From the NCBI GenBank assembly GCA_944363795.1, contig CALVVG010000009.1:1-32877 (forward strand): 32,877 nucleotides of DNA. The letters run 5' to 3'. This document shows positions 8,050 through 16,740 of the stretch, piece by piece. Position 1 is the stretch's first letter. Each line of letters starts with the position of its first letter. The notes under the pieces were generated by a model, which saw only the letters and a list, made by a program, of their open reading frames with translations, was not told the DNA's origin and searched no databases. Both the position numbers and the translations under genes were made by a program. This stretch comes from an uncultured Bacilli bacterium. Its GTDB lineage: Bacteria > Bacillota_I > Bacilli_A > RF39 > UBA660.

Positions 8050-8655
8050 TTATTTTTTACGAGAAAACACTACTAATAATGCAAAGCCTAAAATTATAGC
8101 GCCAAATATTATTCCAACTATAGCGCCATCACTTAATCCTGCTTTAGGAACCTCACCATCTAAACCAACTACTTCGAAATCCAATTCATCGCAAGCTTCT
8201 TTCAAAGTATTAGGATTAACATTTAAATTTTGGTCTGCAATAATATTTTTTACTATATCTTCATAATTTTCATCTTGATAAGCATTTAATGCTGCTTCTA
8301 TAACTTCAGTACCATCTTCACCGAAGCCTAGCTTTTCAAAACTATTTCCAACAACAATATATGGAACATGTCCAACATCATCATTGCCCATATATTCCTT
8401 AGCAGATTGCATTAATTCATAATTATCTTGGTCATTTACTTCATATGTAACAATTTCAAAATAATCTTTATATTTATAATAGTTTTCAGCAAAATACTCT
8501 AAGAAATCATGACAATGTGGGCAAGTATCAGCACGAAACAAATAAACTACAACCTTTTCATGGTCAGTTATTGCTGGTAGTTCAATTTCTGCTTTAACAT
8601 TGGCCATTATCATAATGCTGAAAGCCACAAAAATAGCTAATAATATTTTTTTCAT
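8050..8655 (-). CDS. Exported thioredoxin-like protein with C-terminal membrane anchor
   Basis: The 201 aa protein has a signal peptide (MKKILLAIFVAF..., cleavage probably near ANVKA-E), a thioredoxin-type active site C45-P-H-C48 in a YLFRADTCPHCHDF context, and a cis-proline region HVPYIVVG (about 96-103). It ends with a helix (about 175-196) followed by SRKK, so it faces outside and is tethered. This is the layout of an extracytoplasmic thiol-disulfide protein; the oxidising or reducing direction is not visible. Its ATG overlaps the TGA of the hydrogenase gene (ATGA), and its ribosome site lies inside the hydrogenase C-terminal codons, so the two are translationally coupled. Confidence 0.8.
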   Translation of the reverse strand: MKKILLAIFVAFSIMIMANVKAEIELPAITDHEKVVVYLFRADTCPHCHDFLEYFAENYYKYKDYFEIVTYEVNDQDNYELMQSAKEYMGNDDVGHVPYIVVGNSFEKLGFGEDGTEVIEAALNAYQDENYEDIVKNIIADQNLNVNPNTLKEACDELDFEVVGLDGEVPKAGLSDGAIVGIIFGAIILGFALLVVFSRKK

Positions 8656-9932
8656 TTTTCCTCCCTATCGTCCATTATACTTATTTTGTCATTATTTGTA
8701 AAGTTTTTTGTCACAATATATTTAGTATGTAATTCAACATTTTTTTTATTTATATAATAATCATAAGCATCTTGAATTTCTGGATTCATATAACTTTCTT
8801 TAATTAGTAATTTACTATCATCAACATACATATTTTCAATTCTTTTTTTTCTAAATTCTGGCAAATCTTTTATAGATACTAAAGGTTGACCACCACCACC
8901 AATACATCCACCAGGGCAGCTCATTACTTCTATAAAATCATAAGATTTAAGCTTAGCAAAATTCTTTTTCACATTAGTTAATTTACTTATAACAGCAATT
9001 TTTATTTTAAATTCCTTCAAGTCCACTTCGGCTTCCTTAAAATCATGTTCGCCACGTATTTCGTTAAAAGAATAAAATTTTGCAGGAGCTTTTTCTTTAT
9101 TAATCATATAATATGCTGTTCTCAAAATGGATTCCATAACTCCACCAGAAACTCCAAAAATTAGTCCTCCTCCACTACCTTTTCCTAATAATTTATCAAA
9201 CTTTTTATTTTCTAATTCATTAAAATTTATACCTAATTCTTTAATCATTAATATCAATTCATTAGTTGTTATAACAATATCAGTGTCTGGATATAATGTT
9301 CTTTCATATTTTTTAGAGATACACGGCGTTAAAGAAACGGCTTTTATTTTATCTTTATCAATGCTATACATATCAGCAAAATAAGTTTTAATCATAGCCC
9401 CTTGCATCGCAATTGGACTTTTACAAGTACTAATATTATTTAAAATATTAGGATAATATTTTTCCGCATATAAAACCCAAGAAGGGCAACAGCTAGTAAA
9501 CATAGGTACTTTATTTTGCCTTTTTCTTTCTATTAATTCATTTGCTTCTTCCATTATTGTTAAATCTGCTCCAAAAGTTGCATCAAAAACATAATCAAAG
9601 CCAATTTCTTTTAATGCACTTACAAGTTTTTCTTCCAAAAATGAACCAGGCTCAAATCCAAATGCATCGCCAATAGCAACTCTTACTGCGGGAGCAACAA
9701 AAACAACTACAGTATAATCGGTATCTTTTATGTAATTTAATACTTTATGATAATCATAGTTAGGAACTAAAGCACCAGTTGGACAAGTTAATATACATTG
9801 TCCACAGTTAATACAATCATTTTCAAAATCATTATTTTGCTTACATGTTTTTAAGCACATTCCACAATTAATACATTTTTCTTCTATTCTTTTTAAACAC
9901 ACATTTTCATTTTTTACTTCAACTCTATTCAT
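8652..9932 (-). CDS. [FeFe]-hydrogenase-like iron-sulfur protein
   Basis: These enzymes make or use H2 with an H-cluster; some relatives act as H2 sensors. The 426 aa protein has two 4Fe-4S motifs (C20, C23, C26, C30 and C40, C43, C46, C50) and the three H-cluster signatures: TSCCPSW (146-152), TPCISKKYE (202-210) and EVMSCPGGCIGGGGQP (335-350). All four cluster cysteines (149, 204, 339, 343) and the proton-relay cysteine (148) are present. In the second signature Thr replaces the common Met. No 2Fe-2S domain and no signal peptide are seen, so it is a short cytoplasmic form. HydE, HydF and HydG maturases are not in this window. It follows the TetR gene with a 1-base overlap. Confidence 0.88.
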   Translation of the reverse strand: MNRVEVKNENVCLKRIEEKCINCGMCLKTCKQNNDFENDCINCGQCILTCPTGALVPNYDYHKVLNYIKDTDYTVVVFVAPAVRVAIGDAFGFEPGSFLEEKLVSALKEIGFDYVFDATFGADLTIMEEANELIERKRQNKVPMFTSCCPSWVLYAEKYYPNILNNISTCKSPIAMQGAMIKTYFADMYSIDKDKIKAVSLTPCISKKYERTLYPDTDIVITTNELILMIKELGINFNELENKKFDKLLGKGSGGGLIFGVSGGVMESILRTAYYMINKEKAPAKFYSFNEIRGEHDFKEAEVDLKEFKIKIAVISKLTNVKKNFAKLKSYDFIEVMSCPGGCIGGGGQPLVSIKDLPEFRKKRIENMYVDDSKLLIKESYMNPEIQDAYDYYINKKNVELHTKYIVTKNFTNNDKISIMDDREEK

Positions 9933-10486
9933 TATTCTATTCTCGTAAGCATTTTATACATTTTTACTAATCTTACTAATATCTCCTTTTCATCTATTTT
10001 TATTTCATTTGTAGCAATTAATGTGGCTAATCCATTTGCATAAAGCCACATATTCATAAATAATATTTTTGCTTCTTCAAAAGTATATCCATGTTTATTA
10101 ACTAAATTAATAATTGTAGATTGATTCCATTTTTCATCTAAAACATTTTCAATACTTTTCCACTTTAAATTATTACTTAAAAACAAACTGATAAATAAAT
10201 TTTTATATTCCTGAGCAAATTCAACATAGGCTATACATAAAGTTATCAATGCCTTCTTACTATCAATTCTACTTGTTAAAAATGCATCATATTGTTTCGA
10301 TATTTCCTTATATATATCTTCTTTAATTTCTTCCATATTTTTATAAATCCTGTACAATGGTTTTGTTGAAACGCTTAATGCTTTAGCTAAACTTCTAGCA
10401 TTAATACTGTCCCAACCAAAATCATTAACCATTTTAACAGCAACTTTAACTATGTGATCTTTGGATATTTCTACTATTGCAGGCAT
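9932..10486 (-). CDS. TetR/AcrR family transcriptional regulator
   Basis: A 184 aa regulator with the TetR helix-turn-helix near residues 26-50 (INARSLAKALSVSTKPLYRIYKNMEEI); the C-terminal part is all-helical and presumably binds a ligand. It is the first gene of the operon with the hydrogenase-like and thioredoxin-like genes, so it probably controls its own operon. The ATG at 10486 has a good AAGGAGGGA site. The signal it senses cannot be read from the sequence. Confidence 0.9.
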   Translation of the reverse strand: MPAIVEISKDHIVKVAVKMVNDFGWDSINARSLAKALSVSTKPLYRIYKNMEEIKEDIYKEISKQYDAFLTSRIDSKKALITLCIAYVEFAQEYKNLFISLFLSNNLKWKSIENVLDEKWNQSTIINLVNKHGYTFEEAKILFMNMWLYANGLATLIATNEIKIDEKEILVRLVKMYKMLTRIE

Positions 10487-10510
10487 ATGAATATCCCTCC
10501 TTATCTATTG

Positions 10511-10519
10511 GTAACTTAC
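10511..10519. promoter_or_regulatory. Possible TetR operator half-palindrome
   Basis: GTAACTTAC is an odd palindrome (4+1+4) about 25 bases upstream of the tetR start. It is short, and no strong -35/-10 pair could be placed around it, so this is only a candidate. Confidence 0.25.
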
Positions 10520-10585
10520 GTTTCTATTTTATCATAAATTATCATCAAAAAGAAGTATTTGGATGTATTTTTTTTATATTATCCT

Positions 10586-10614
10586 TTGACTAATGAAAGA
10601 ATTTGATATATTAT
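10586..10614 (+). promoter_or_regulatory. Promoter of the NPSTGD surface protein
   Basis: TTGACT, 17 bases, TATTAT. The predicted start near 10621 rules out translation from the upstream in-frame ATG at 10603. Confidence 0.7.
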
Positions 10615-10635
10615 TATAATGGAAAGGAGAATAAA

Positions 10636-11892
10636 ATGGAAAAGAAATGCTTTAAAATTTTTATGTGTTGTATAACAAGTTTCTTAGTAGTAATTGCAAA
10701 TGTTTGTGCTAGTACTGATGCATCAGATTATGAGATAGCTTATGGTTATAGTAAAGGAACTACTTGTGGTATTGGTATAAATAATGGCGAAACTCAAAAA
10801 TTAACAAATTTTACTTGTGAAAGAAATCCTAGCGGAGCTGAAATACTACAAGCAACATATAGCAAAAATGCTGATGGCGATATTCTTACTTTTGAAAAAG
10901 ATGCCAAAATTTACAACTATGGCGGAGCTGAAAGTAGTAGTAAAATTATAGTAAATGGTAATAATGCTATTCAACTACTAGAAAATCAAAATTATACTAT
11001 AGCTGGCAATGGAACTTTAATGGTTAGTAAATATCAAGCATATGAACAATTAACTAACAATGAAGGAAATCCATTATTTGAAGTATTTTATGACAATGGT
11101 CTAACTGCTAGTGGAACACCTAATAGTATACATTTAAAAGATGAAGATGGTAATTATTTACTAGTTACATCAAAAGAAGAATTGGCTAGTATATTTGAAA
11201 ATATTAAAGCCTATAATCCCGAATTAAGTGATGCAACATATAATGAAGAAAATATTAGTTTTTTACAAAAACACATGGGTATGGTAGAACATAATATTAA
11301 TGAATCTTGGGTTAAAGAACATATTACTACAGATTTGAATGTATTTTATAATGAAGATGGCACAGTTACTTTTAGTAGTGTTGGTAGTACATTAGAATAT
11401 GAAAATGTAATATTTGAATCAAAATCTATACTTGATAAAAATTACAAATTAGATGTTATTGATACATTAAAAAATGCAACTGATGAATTAAAAGATGCAA
11501 TCAAAAAAGCAAGTAAAGATTTAATTGCTTTATACGATATTTCTGTAGTTGATGTAAATAATAATATTGTTCCTATGAAAGATGGTTCATTTACTATTAA
11601 AATTAAACTTACTGATACTATGAAAAAATATAACAATTTAACAGTAGCTTACATTTTAGATAGTAAAATAGTTGAAACATTTGATACTACCAACGATGGA
11701 GAATATGTAACATTTAATACAACCCACTTAAGTGAATATGCTATTTTAGGTTCATACGATAATAATAGCGAAACGATTGAAAATCCAAGTACTGGAGATA
11801 ATATAATTAGTAATATTACTATTTTAAGCTTGTCAATCGTTGGTATAGGATTCTTAATATATGCTTTAAAAAAAGGGAAATGTAACAACTAA
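10636..11892 (+). CDS. Secreted surface protein with NPSTGD sorting-type signal
   Basis: The 418 aa protein starts MEKKCFKIFMCCITSFL, an export signal with likely cleavage after CAS or nearby. The C-terminus has NPSTGD followed by a hydrophobic helix and KKGKCNN, the three-part layout of a sortase substrate, with Asn instead of the usual Leu. A conserved-looking domain before it ends TFNTTHLSEYAILGS, a segment common at the end of beta-rich modules in Bacillota surface proteins. The middle is unrecognised. I start at 10636 because AAGGAG precedes it and the promoter lies over the longer start at 10603. No sortase gene is visible here. Likely wall- or membrane-attached; function unknown. Confidence 0.78.
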   Translation: MEKKCFKIFMCCITSFLVVIANVCASTDASDYEIAYGYSKGTTCGIGINNGETQKLTNFTCERNPSGAEILQATYSKNADGDILTFEKDAKIYNYGGAESSSKIIVNGNNAIQLLENQNYTIAGNGTLMVSKYQAYEQLTNNEGNPLFEVFYDNGLTASGTPNSIHLKDEDGNYLLVTSKEELASIFENIKAYNPELSDATYNEENISFLQKHMGMVEHNINESWVKEHITTDLNVFYNEDGTVTFSSVGSTLEYENVIFESKSILDKNYKLDVIDTLKNATDELKDAIKKASKDLIALYDISVVDVNNNIVPMKDGSFTIKIKLTDTMKKYNNLTVAYILDSKIVETFDTTNDGEYVTFNTTHLSEYAILGSYDNNSETIENPSTGDNIISNITILSLSIVGIGFLIYALKKGKCNN

Positions 11893-11902
11893 TTTTCCAA
11901 TG

Positions 11903-11942
11903 AAAAACACAAATAAGTGCATATAGTCTTATTTGTGTTTTT
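11903..11942. terminator. Bidirectional terminator between convergent genes
   Basis: AAAAACACAAATAAG pairs with CTTATTTGTGTTTTT over a 10-base loop, with A and T runs on both sides; it serves the surface gene and the PP-loop gene. Confidence 0.9.
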
Positions 11943-11946
11943 TTTA

Positions 11947-12744
11947 TTAAAAATTATCATAGTAATTATGTCTTTTAGAATTATCTATATAACCCATTAT
12001 TTGATTAATATTAACATTTTCTACACTTTTAAAAATATTGTATTCCACAAATTTATTATTTTCCTTTAGTTTTTTTATTAGTTCTTTTATTTCTGCTCTT
12101 TTAGATTCATCTTTTTTTAATGGGCATGCACAATTAATAAATTCTAAATTATTATATTTAAGCCAATTAATAATTGCTGATTCACGAACTAAATATAAAG
12201 GTCTAATAAGTTCCATTCCATCAAAATTTGTACTTTTAATTTTAGGTAACATTGATACTATTTCGCCATTATATAAAATACTTAGCATAATTGTTTCAAT
12301 AACATCATTAAAATGGTGACCTAAAGCAATTTTATTACATCCTAATTTTTGAGCTAAGCTATATAAATTTCCTCGACGCATTCTCGCACACATATAACAA
12401 GGAGACTTTATATTCATAGATTCTAAAGAATTAAAAATATTACTTTCATAAATCCGTATTGGTATTTCTAATAATTCAGCATTTTTCTTAACTTTCTTTA
12501 AATTTTCTTTACTATATCCTGGATCCATTACTATAAATTCTAAATCAAATTTTATTTTTCCATGTTTTTTTATTTCTTGCATACATTTTGCAAGCAAAAA
12601 AGAATCTTTTCCTCCACTAATGCATACTGCAATTTTATCATCATTACTAATTAGATTATACTTTGTTACTGCTTTAGTAAATTGTCGCCATATATCTTTA
12701 CGATATGTTTTAATAATACTTCTTTCTACTTCTTTAGCTTTCAT
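11947..12744 (-). CDS. TtcA-like PP-loop tRNA sulfur-transfer protein
   Basis: Family members activate a tRNA base with ATP and insert sulfur; TtcA itself makes 2-thiocytidine at position 32 using an iron-sulfur cluster. This 265 aa protein has the PP-loop SGGKDS (43-48), C116-x-x-C119 (CYMC), the ALGHHFNDVIET segment (140-151) and a third cysteine group NCACP (204-208), which together fit the TtcA family. I start at the ATG at 12744, preceded by GGTGA; another ATG is at 12750, and a TTG further up lies at the predicted transcription start and is unlikely. Substrate could be another tRNA position, so the gene symbol is left open. Confidence 0.82.
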   Translation of the reverse strand: MKAKEVERSIIKTYRKDIWRQFTKAVTKYNLISNDDKIAVCISGGKDSFLLAKCMQEIKKHGKIKFDLEFIVMDPGYSKENLKKVKKNAELLEIPIRIYESNIFNSLESMNIKSPCYMCARMRRGNLYSLAQKLGCNKIALGHHFNDVIETIMLSILYNGEIVSMLPKIKSTNFDGMELIRPLYLVRESAIINWLKYNNLEFINCACPLKKDESKRAEIKELIKKLKENNKFVEYNIFKSVENVNINQIMGYIDNSKRHNYYDNF

Positions 12745-12763
12745 TGTCATCACCAACAAAGCT

Positions 12764-12792
12764 ATTATGCAAAAAAATTAATATTTTGTCAA
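12764..12792 (-). promoter_or_regulatory. Promoter of the TtcA-like gene
   Basis: TTGACA, 17 bases, CATAAT on the minus strand; the start near 12757 leaves a leader of only about 12 bases. Confidence 0.75.
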
Positions 12793-12807
12793 TTTATATT
12801 TAAGCAT

Positions 12808-12837
12808 ATAAAAAAGAACTAATATTTTTTAGTTCTT
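12808..12837 (-). terminator. Terminator of the pheS-pheT operon, lying inside the last gene
   Basis: AAGAACTAA and TTAGTTCTT form a 9-bp stem with a 6-base loop and a T-run on the minus strand. The last six codons and stop of the HExxH gene make up the stem. Confidence 0.85.
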
Positions 12838-13163
12838 AAATTAATATATTGTAGCTCTTTACTTTTAGCAAATCGTTCTCTTATATCTTTATTTTCTATA
12901 TAAACATTTCCTAATTCATTAAATAATTCAAATGCATGCGCATATTCATGAATATTAATATACATACATTGTTCATCCAAAAATTCCGGAACAAGTAGAT
13001 AAAAATCAATTAATACATTGTTTACATCAACCTGTGGAAAACAACCCCAACCAAAATCTTTAACTGGATATCTTTTTACTTTGCCTTTAATAAATTCCAA
13101 AAACTTTTTATTTCCAATATTTAATTCTATTAATAAATTATTAAATTGTTCTTCAGTAATCAT
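12819..13163 (-). CDS. Small HExxH (zincin-like) protein in the pheST operon
   Basis: A 114 aa protein with INIHEYAHAFELFNELG: H72-E-Y-A-H76 is a classic zinc-binding HExxH helix, with E79 or E83 available as a third ligand. The rest is unrecognised, and the size is far below usual metallopeptidases; there is no signal peptide. Its ATG overlaps the pheT stop by one base (TAATG), so it is translated with pheT and falls under T-box control. The C-terminal codons form the operon terminator. A peptidase role is inference from one motif; it may be only structural or inactive. Confidence 0.7.
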   Translation of the reverse strand: MITEEQFNNLLIELNIGNKKFLEFIKGKVKRYPVKDFGWGCFPQVDVNNVLIDFYLLVPEFLDEQCMYINIHEYAHAFELFNELGNVYIENKDIRERFAKSKELQYINLRTKKY

Positions 13164-15490
13164 TATTCTTCTATATCAAAGTTATTATTTTTTATGTGTT
13201 CGATAAATCTTTCTTTAAATGTTTGTAAGTCTTTTTGTTCAAGTGTTTTATTATCACTACCTAAAATATATCTAATTGTATATTTATTTTTATATATACC
13301 AATCAATGAAAATGACTTTATCAATTTACTTTTAAAATCAGAGACAACATTTTTTAAAATTTCATATTTAATATTTTCAGGCAAAATAATTGTATAATCT
13401 AAGGAAACAATAGGATATTTACTTACTTCAGTAGCTACTTTAGCTTTTACATCTAAGTTGACATATTTATCAAAATCTATATCAATGCAAACTACTACTT
13501 TCTTTTTACATAATTTATTAGTTGATTTTTTGTTTAAAACATTTAATTGTCCAATTCTTATATTATTTACACAAATTATTTTTCCTAAATCAACATCATA
13601 ATATTCTTTTTCATTAACACTATTTAAAAATTCTACACTTTGATTTTTTAAAACTTTAAAAATATATTTGACAATGTCTTTCGCTTTTAAATAAATAGTT
13701 TCAATTTTATTTTCATCATTTGCTAGAATTATGCTCAGCATTCTTTTATTCACATTATTTTCAATTATAGTTCCAATTTCAAATATTTCAAATTGTGAAT
13801 AATTTTTAAAATTAGTATCCACAATATTCATTAAAGAAAAACTTAAATCATCTCTAAGAATATTATTTTCACTTTTTCCAATTAATTTTACTCCATCTTT
13901 AAATACATTTAATTTTTTTAACATTTCTGTGTCATACCAAATATAGCTATTAACTTCGTGCATATCATATTTAGATGCCAACAAGTATTTAACTTCATAT
14001 TCTTGATTATAAACAGTTTCATGTTCTTTAATAGTTAAATCTAATTTTAATGGTTTTGGTTCAAAATTTTCAAGACCATACATTCTTACAATTTCTTCAA
14101 TTAAATCCTGTTCAATTTTAATATCTTTAGTAGCCCTATAAGTAGGAACTATTACTTCAAAATATTCTTTGTGTATTGTAATTTCAAAACCTAATTTTTC
14201 TAAAATATTTTTTACTTCATTGTCATCTAAATTTCTTCCCATATATGTATTTAATACATCTTTATGTAATTTAATAGACCCTTTTTGAAGTTTTTGTGGA
14301 TAAATATCAGTCATATTTGAACTTATAACCAAATTTGGATTTTCTCGTTTTAATAAATACACTAATCTTTTTATTGCAAGGTCAGTCATATTAGGATCTA
14401 ACGATTTTTCATATCTGGCACTAGCTTCTGTTCGCAATCCCAATGCAACTGCTGTTTTTCTAATTGAACCTGCATTAAAATTAGCACTTTCTAAAAAAAT
14501 CGAGTCAGTATCATTAAGAATTTCGCTATCTAAACCTCCCATAATACCTGCAATTCCAAAATATTTATCTTCATTTTTTATCATTAACATATTTTTTGTT
14601 AATTTACGTTCCACACCATCTAGTGTAATATATGTATCATTATCATTTGCTAAACCTACTTCAATTTTTTTGACAACTCGTGAATCAAAAGCATGCATCG
14701 GCTGACCTAGTTCTAACATTAAATAATTTGTTAAATCAACAAATAAAGAAATAGAACGCATTCCCACATAATATAAAAATACTTGCATATCTAAAGGTGT
14801 TTTATTATTTTTTAGATTATCAAGTTTTAATCCTGTATAACGATAACATAATTCGGGATTTTTAATAACAATTTGTAAATCTTCTTTATCATTTTTTATT
14901 TCTTCTATATCTAATGGTAATAATTCATGATTTGTAATAGCGGCAATTTCCCGGGCAATTCCATAATGTCCCCATAAATCTGGACGATTTGTTAGTGACT
15001 TATTATCAATTTCCACAATTATATCATTAATAGGCAAATATTCTTTAATATCCATTCCTACTACTGCATCATTCGGTAATTCTATTATTCCATCATGGTT
15101 ATCACTAATACCTAATTCTTTACCACTACAACACATACCATTAGATAATATGCCCCTTAAAGGTCGAGCTTTTATTTCCATACCATCTATATGGCCTCCA
15201 ACTTTAATATATGCGGTCTTTAACCCTACTCTAACATTTGGGGCTCCACAAACAACTTGAATTAATTCTTTTTCACCACAATCTACCATCAAAACATGCA
15301 TGTGATCACTATCAGGATGTTTTTTACATTCTTTGATTTCAGCAATAACTACGTTATCAATATTATTACCCATTTTTTTAACATTTTCAACTTCTGCTGT
15401 TCTAATTGTAAAAGTATTCCAAATATTTTCCCAGTCTATATCTGAGCTATTTTTTATATAACTTTTTAATTTATTACAAGATATTAACAT
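13163..15490 (-). CDS. pheT: Phenylalanine-tRNA ligase beta subunit
   Basis: The beta subunit of the alpha2-beta2 enzyme that charges tRNA-Phe; it carries tRNA-binding and editing functions. At 775 aa it has the N-terminal EMAP/OB-type tRNA-binding domain (about 40-150, with CGAPNVRVG and LRGILSNGMCCSGKELG), the B3/B4 editing domain with NRPDLWGHYGIAREI, the B5 domain, the catalytic-like core, and the C-terminal anticodon-binding FDX-ACB domain (about 680-775). It begins 16 bases after pheS, with its AAGGAAGTG ribosome site in that gap. Confidence 0.97.
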   Translation of the reverse strand: MLISCNKLKSYIKNSSDIDWENIWNTFTIRTAEVENVKKMGNNIDNVVIAEIKECKKHPDSDHMHVLMVDCGEKELIQVVCGAPNVRVGLKTAYIKVGGHIDGMEIKARPLRGILSNGMCCSGKELGISDNHDGIIELPNDAVVGMDIKEYLPINDIIVEIDNKSLTNRPDLWGHYGIAREIAAITNHELLPLDIEEIKNDKEDLQIVIKNPELCYRYTGLKLDNLKNNKTPLDMQVFLYYVGMRSISLFVDLTNYLMLELGQPMHAFDSRVVKKIEVGLANDNDTYITLDGVERKLTKNMLMIKNEDKYFGIAGIMGGLDSEILNDTDSIFLESANFNAGSIRKTAVALGLRTEASARYEKSLDPNMTDLAIKRLVYLLKRENPNLVISSNMTDIYPQKLQKGSIKLHKDVLNTYMGRNLDDNEVKNILEKLGFEITIHKEYFEVIVPTYRATKDIKIEQDLIEEIVRMYGLENFEPKPLKLDLTIKEHETVYNQEYEVKYLLASKYDMHEVNSYIWYDTEMLKKLNVFKDGVKLIGKSENNILRDDLSFSLMNIVDTNFKNYSQFEIFEIGTIIENNVNKRMLSIILANDENKIETIYLKAKDIVKYIFKVLKNQSVEFLNSVNEKEYYDVDLGKIICVNNIRIGQLNVLNKKSTNKLCKKKVVVCIDIDFDKYVNLDVKAKVATEVSKYPIVSLDYTIILPENIKYEILKNVVSDFKSKLIKSFSLIGIYKNKYTIRYILGSDNKTLEQKDLQTFKERFIEHIKNNNFDIEE

Positions 15491-15506
15491 TAAAACACTT
15501 CCTTTT

Positions 15507-16514
15507 CTATTTTATATCAAAATTTTTAAGATATCGTATATCACCAGAATTTAAAACGCGTATATCGTTTATCTTATATTTCATCATAGCTAATCTGGTT
15601 AATCCTATTCCAAAAGCAAAACCCGTATATTGTTCTGAATCAATTCCACCTGCTCGTAAAACATTTGGATGGACCATACCACAACCAATTAATTCTATCC
15701 AACCACTATTTTTACAAGTTGGGCATCCTTTTCCACCACAAATTACACAACTCATATCCATTTCATAACTTGGTTCAGTAAAAGGAAAGAATCCTGGACG
15801 CAATCTTACTTTTATATTAGTATGAAAAACCTCTTTTAATAATTCTTGCATAACATACATTAAATTTTCAATAGATATATTTTTATCAATTACCATACCT
15901 TCAATTTGAAAAAATGTGTTTTCATGATTAGCATCCAAATCTTCATTACGAAATGTTCTACCTGGTGCACAAATACGTAATGGAGCTCCATAATTTTCCA
16001 TTCCTCTAATTTGATTATCACTTGTTTGGGTTCTAAGTAACATTCCATTATCAAGATAATAAGTATCTTGCATATCACGTGCCGGATGATCTTTTGGAAC
16101 ATTTAAGGCCTCAAAATTATAATATTCGGATTCCATTTCTGGACCACTTACTACAGTAAATCCCATCTTCTTTAAACAATCAGTAACTTCTTTAGCAACT
16201 ATTGTTACCGGATGTAAAGATCCATTATTTACATCATAATCAATTGTATCATCAAAACTAATGTTAACTTTGCTATCTAAATTTTCTATTTTTTCATTTA
16301 CTTCTTGTTCCATTTGTTTTTTTGTATTATTAATTACACTTCCATATAATCTTTTATCTTCAACACTCATATTTTTTAATTCTGACAGTATTTCTGACAA
16401 ACGGCTTTTTTTCCCAAGATATTTTGATTTTAAATTCAATACATCAAATTCTTTAGTACATTTGTCTAATTCATTTTTTAAGCTAACTAATAAATTTTCT
16501 AATTCTTTTTCCAT
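15507..16514 (-). CDS. pheS: Phenylalanine-tRNA ligase alpha subunit
   Basis: The catalytic subunit forms Phe-AMP and transfers Phe to tRNA. The 335 aa protein has an N-terminal coiled-coil tRNA-binding arm (about 1-85), class II motif 2 (APGRTFRNEDLDANHENTFF) and motif 3 (GFAFGIGLTRLAMMKY). A CVICGGKGCPTCKNSGW cysteine cluster near residue 255 probably binds zinc, as in many Bacillota PheS. AGGAGG precedes the ATG, right after the T-box terminator. Product level should respond to uncharged tRNA-Phe. Confidence 0.97.
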   Translation of the reverse strand: MEKELENLLVSLKNELDKCTKEFDVLNLKSKYLGKKSRLSEILSELKNMSVEDKRLYGSVINNTKKQMEQEVNEKIENLDSKVNISFDDTIDYDVNNGSLHPVTIVAKEVTDCLKKMGFTVVSGPEMESEYYNFEALNVPKDHPARDMQDTYYLDNGMLLRTQTSDNQIRGMENYGAPLRICAPGRTFRNEDLDANHENTFFQIEGMVIDKNISIENLMYVMQELLKEVFHTNIKVRLRPGFFPFTEPSYEMDMSCVICGGKGCPTCKNSGWIELIGCGMVHPNVLRAGGIDSEQYTGFAFGIGLTRLAMMKYKINDIRVLNSGDIRYLKNFDIK

Positions 16515-16525
16515 AATCTCCTCCT

Positions 16526-16710
16526 AAAAAAATAAAATTCATAAACTAATTTAAGGACGAGTTTTACCCGCGGTACCACCTTAGTTTATGAACTTTAATT
16601 CATACTCTTTATAACGATAAGGGATTTCTCCCAAAAGCATTCATCAAGCGAAATTCATTTTATTATAATAATTAAAATATTCTCAGCTACATATTTTATC
16701 TCTGTAAAAA
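16526..16710 (-). ncRNA. T-box leader controlling pheST
   Basis: The minus-strand RNA has the T-box core GGTGGTACCGCGG (16580-16568). The terminator arms TTCATAAACTAA (16592-16581) and TTAGTTTATGAA (16549-16538), with AAGG and CCTT inside, are followed by TTTTATTTTTTT. Upstream are stem I hallmarks AGAGA (16703-16699) and GCTGAGAA (16687-16680) in a short TAAAATAT/ATATTTTA stem. A Phe TTC triplet lies at 16652-16650 (in GAATTTCGC) as candidate specifier; I have not proved it sits in the specifier loop. Uncharged tRNA-Phe should stabilise the antiterminator and let pheS-pheT-HExxH be read. Confidence 0.88.
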
Positions 16711-16740
16711 TTCATTAATAAAACTACTTAATTTGAATCA

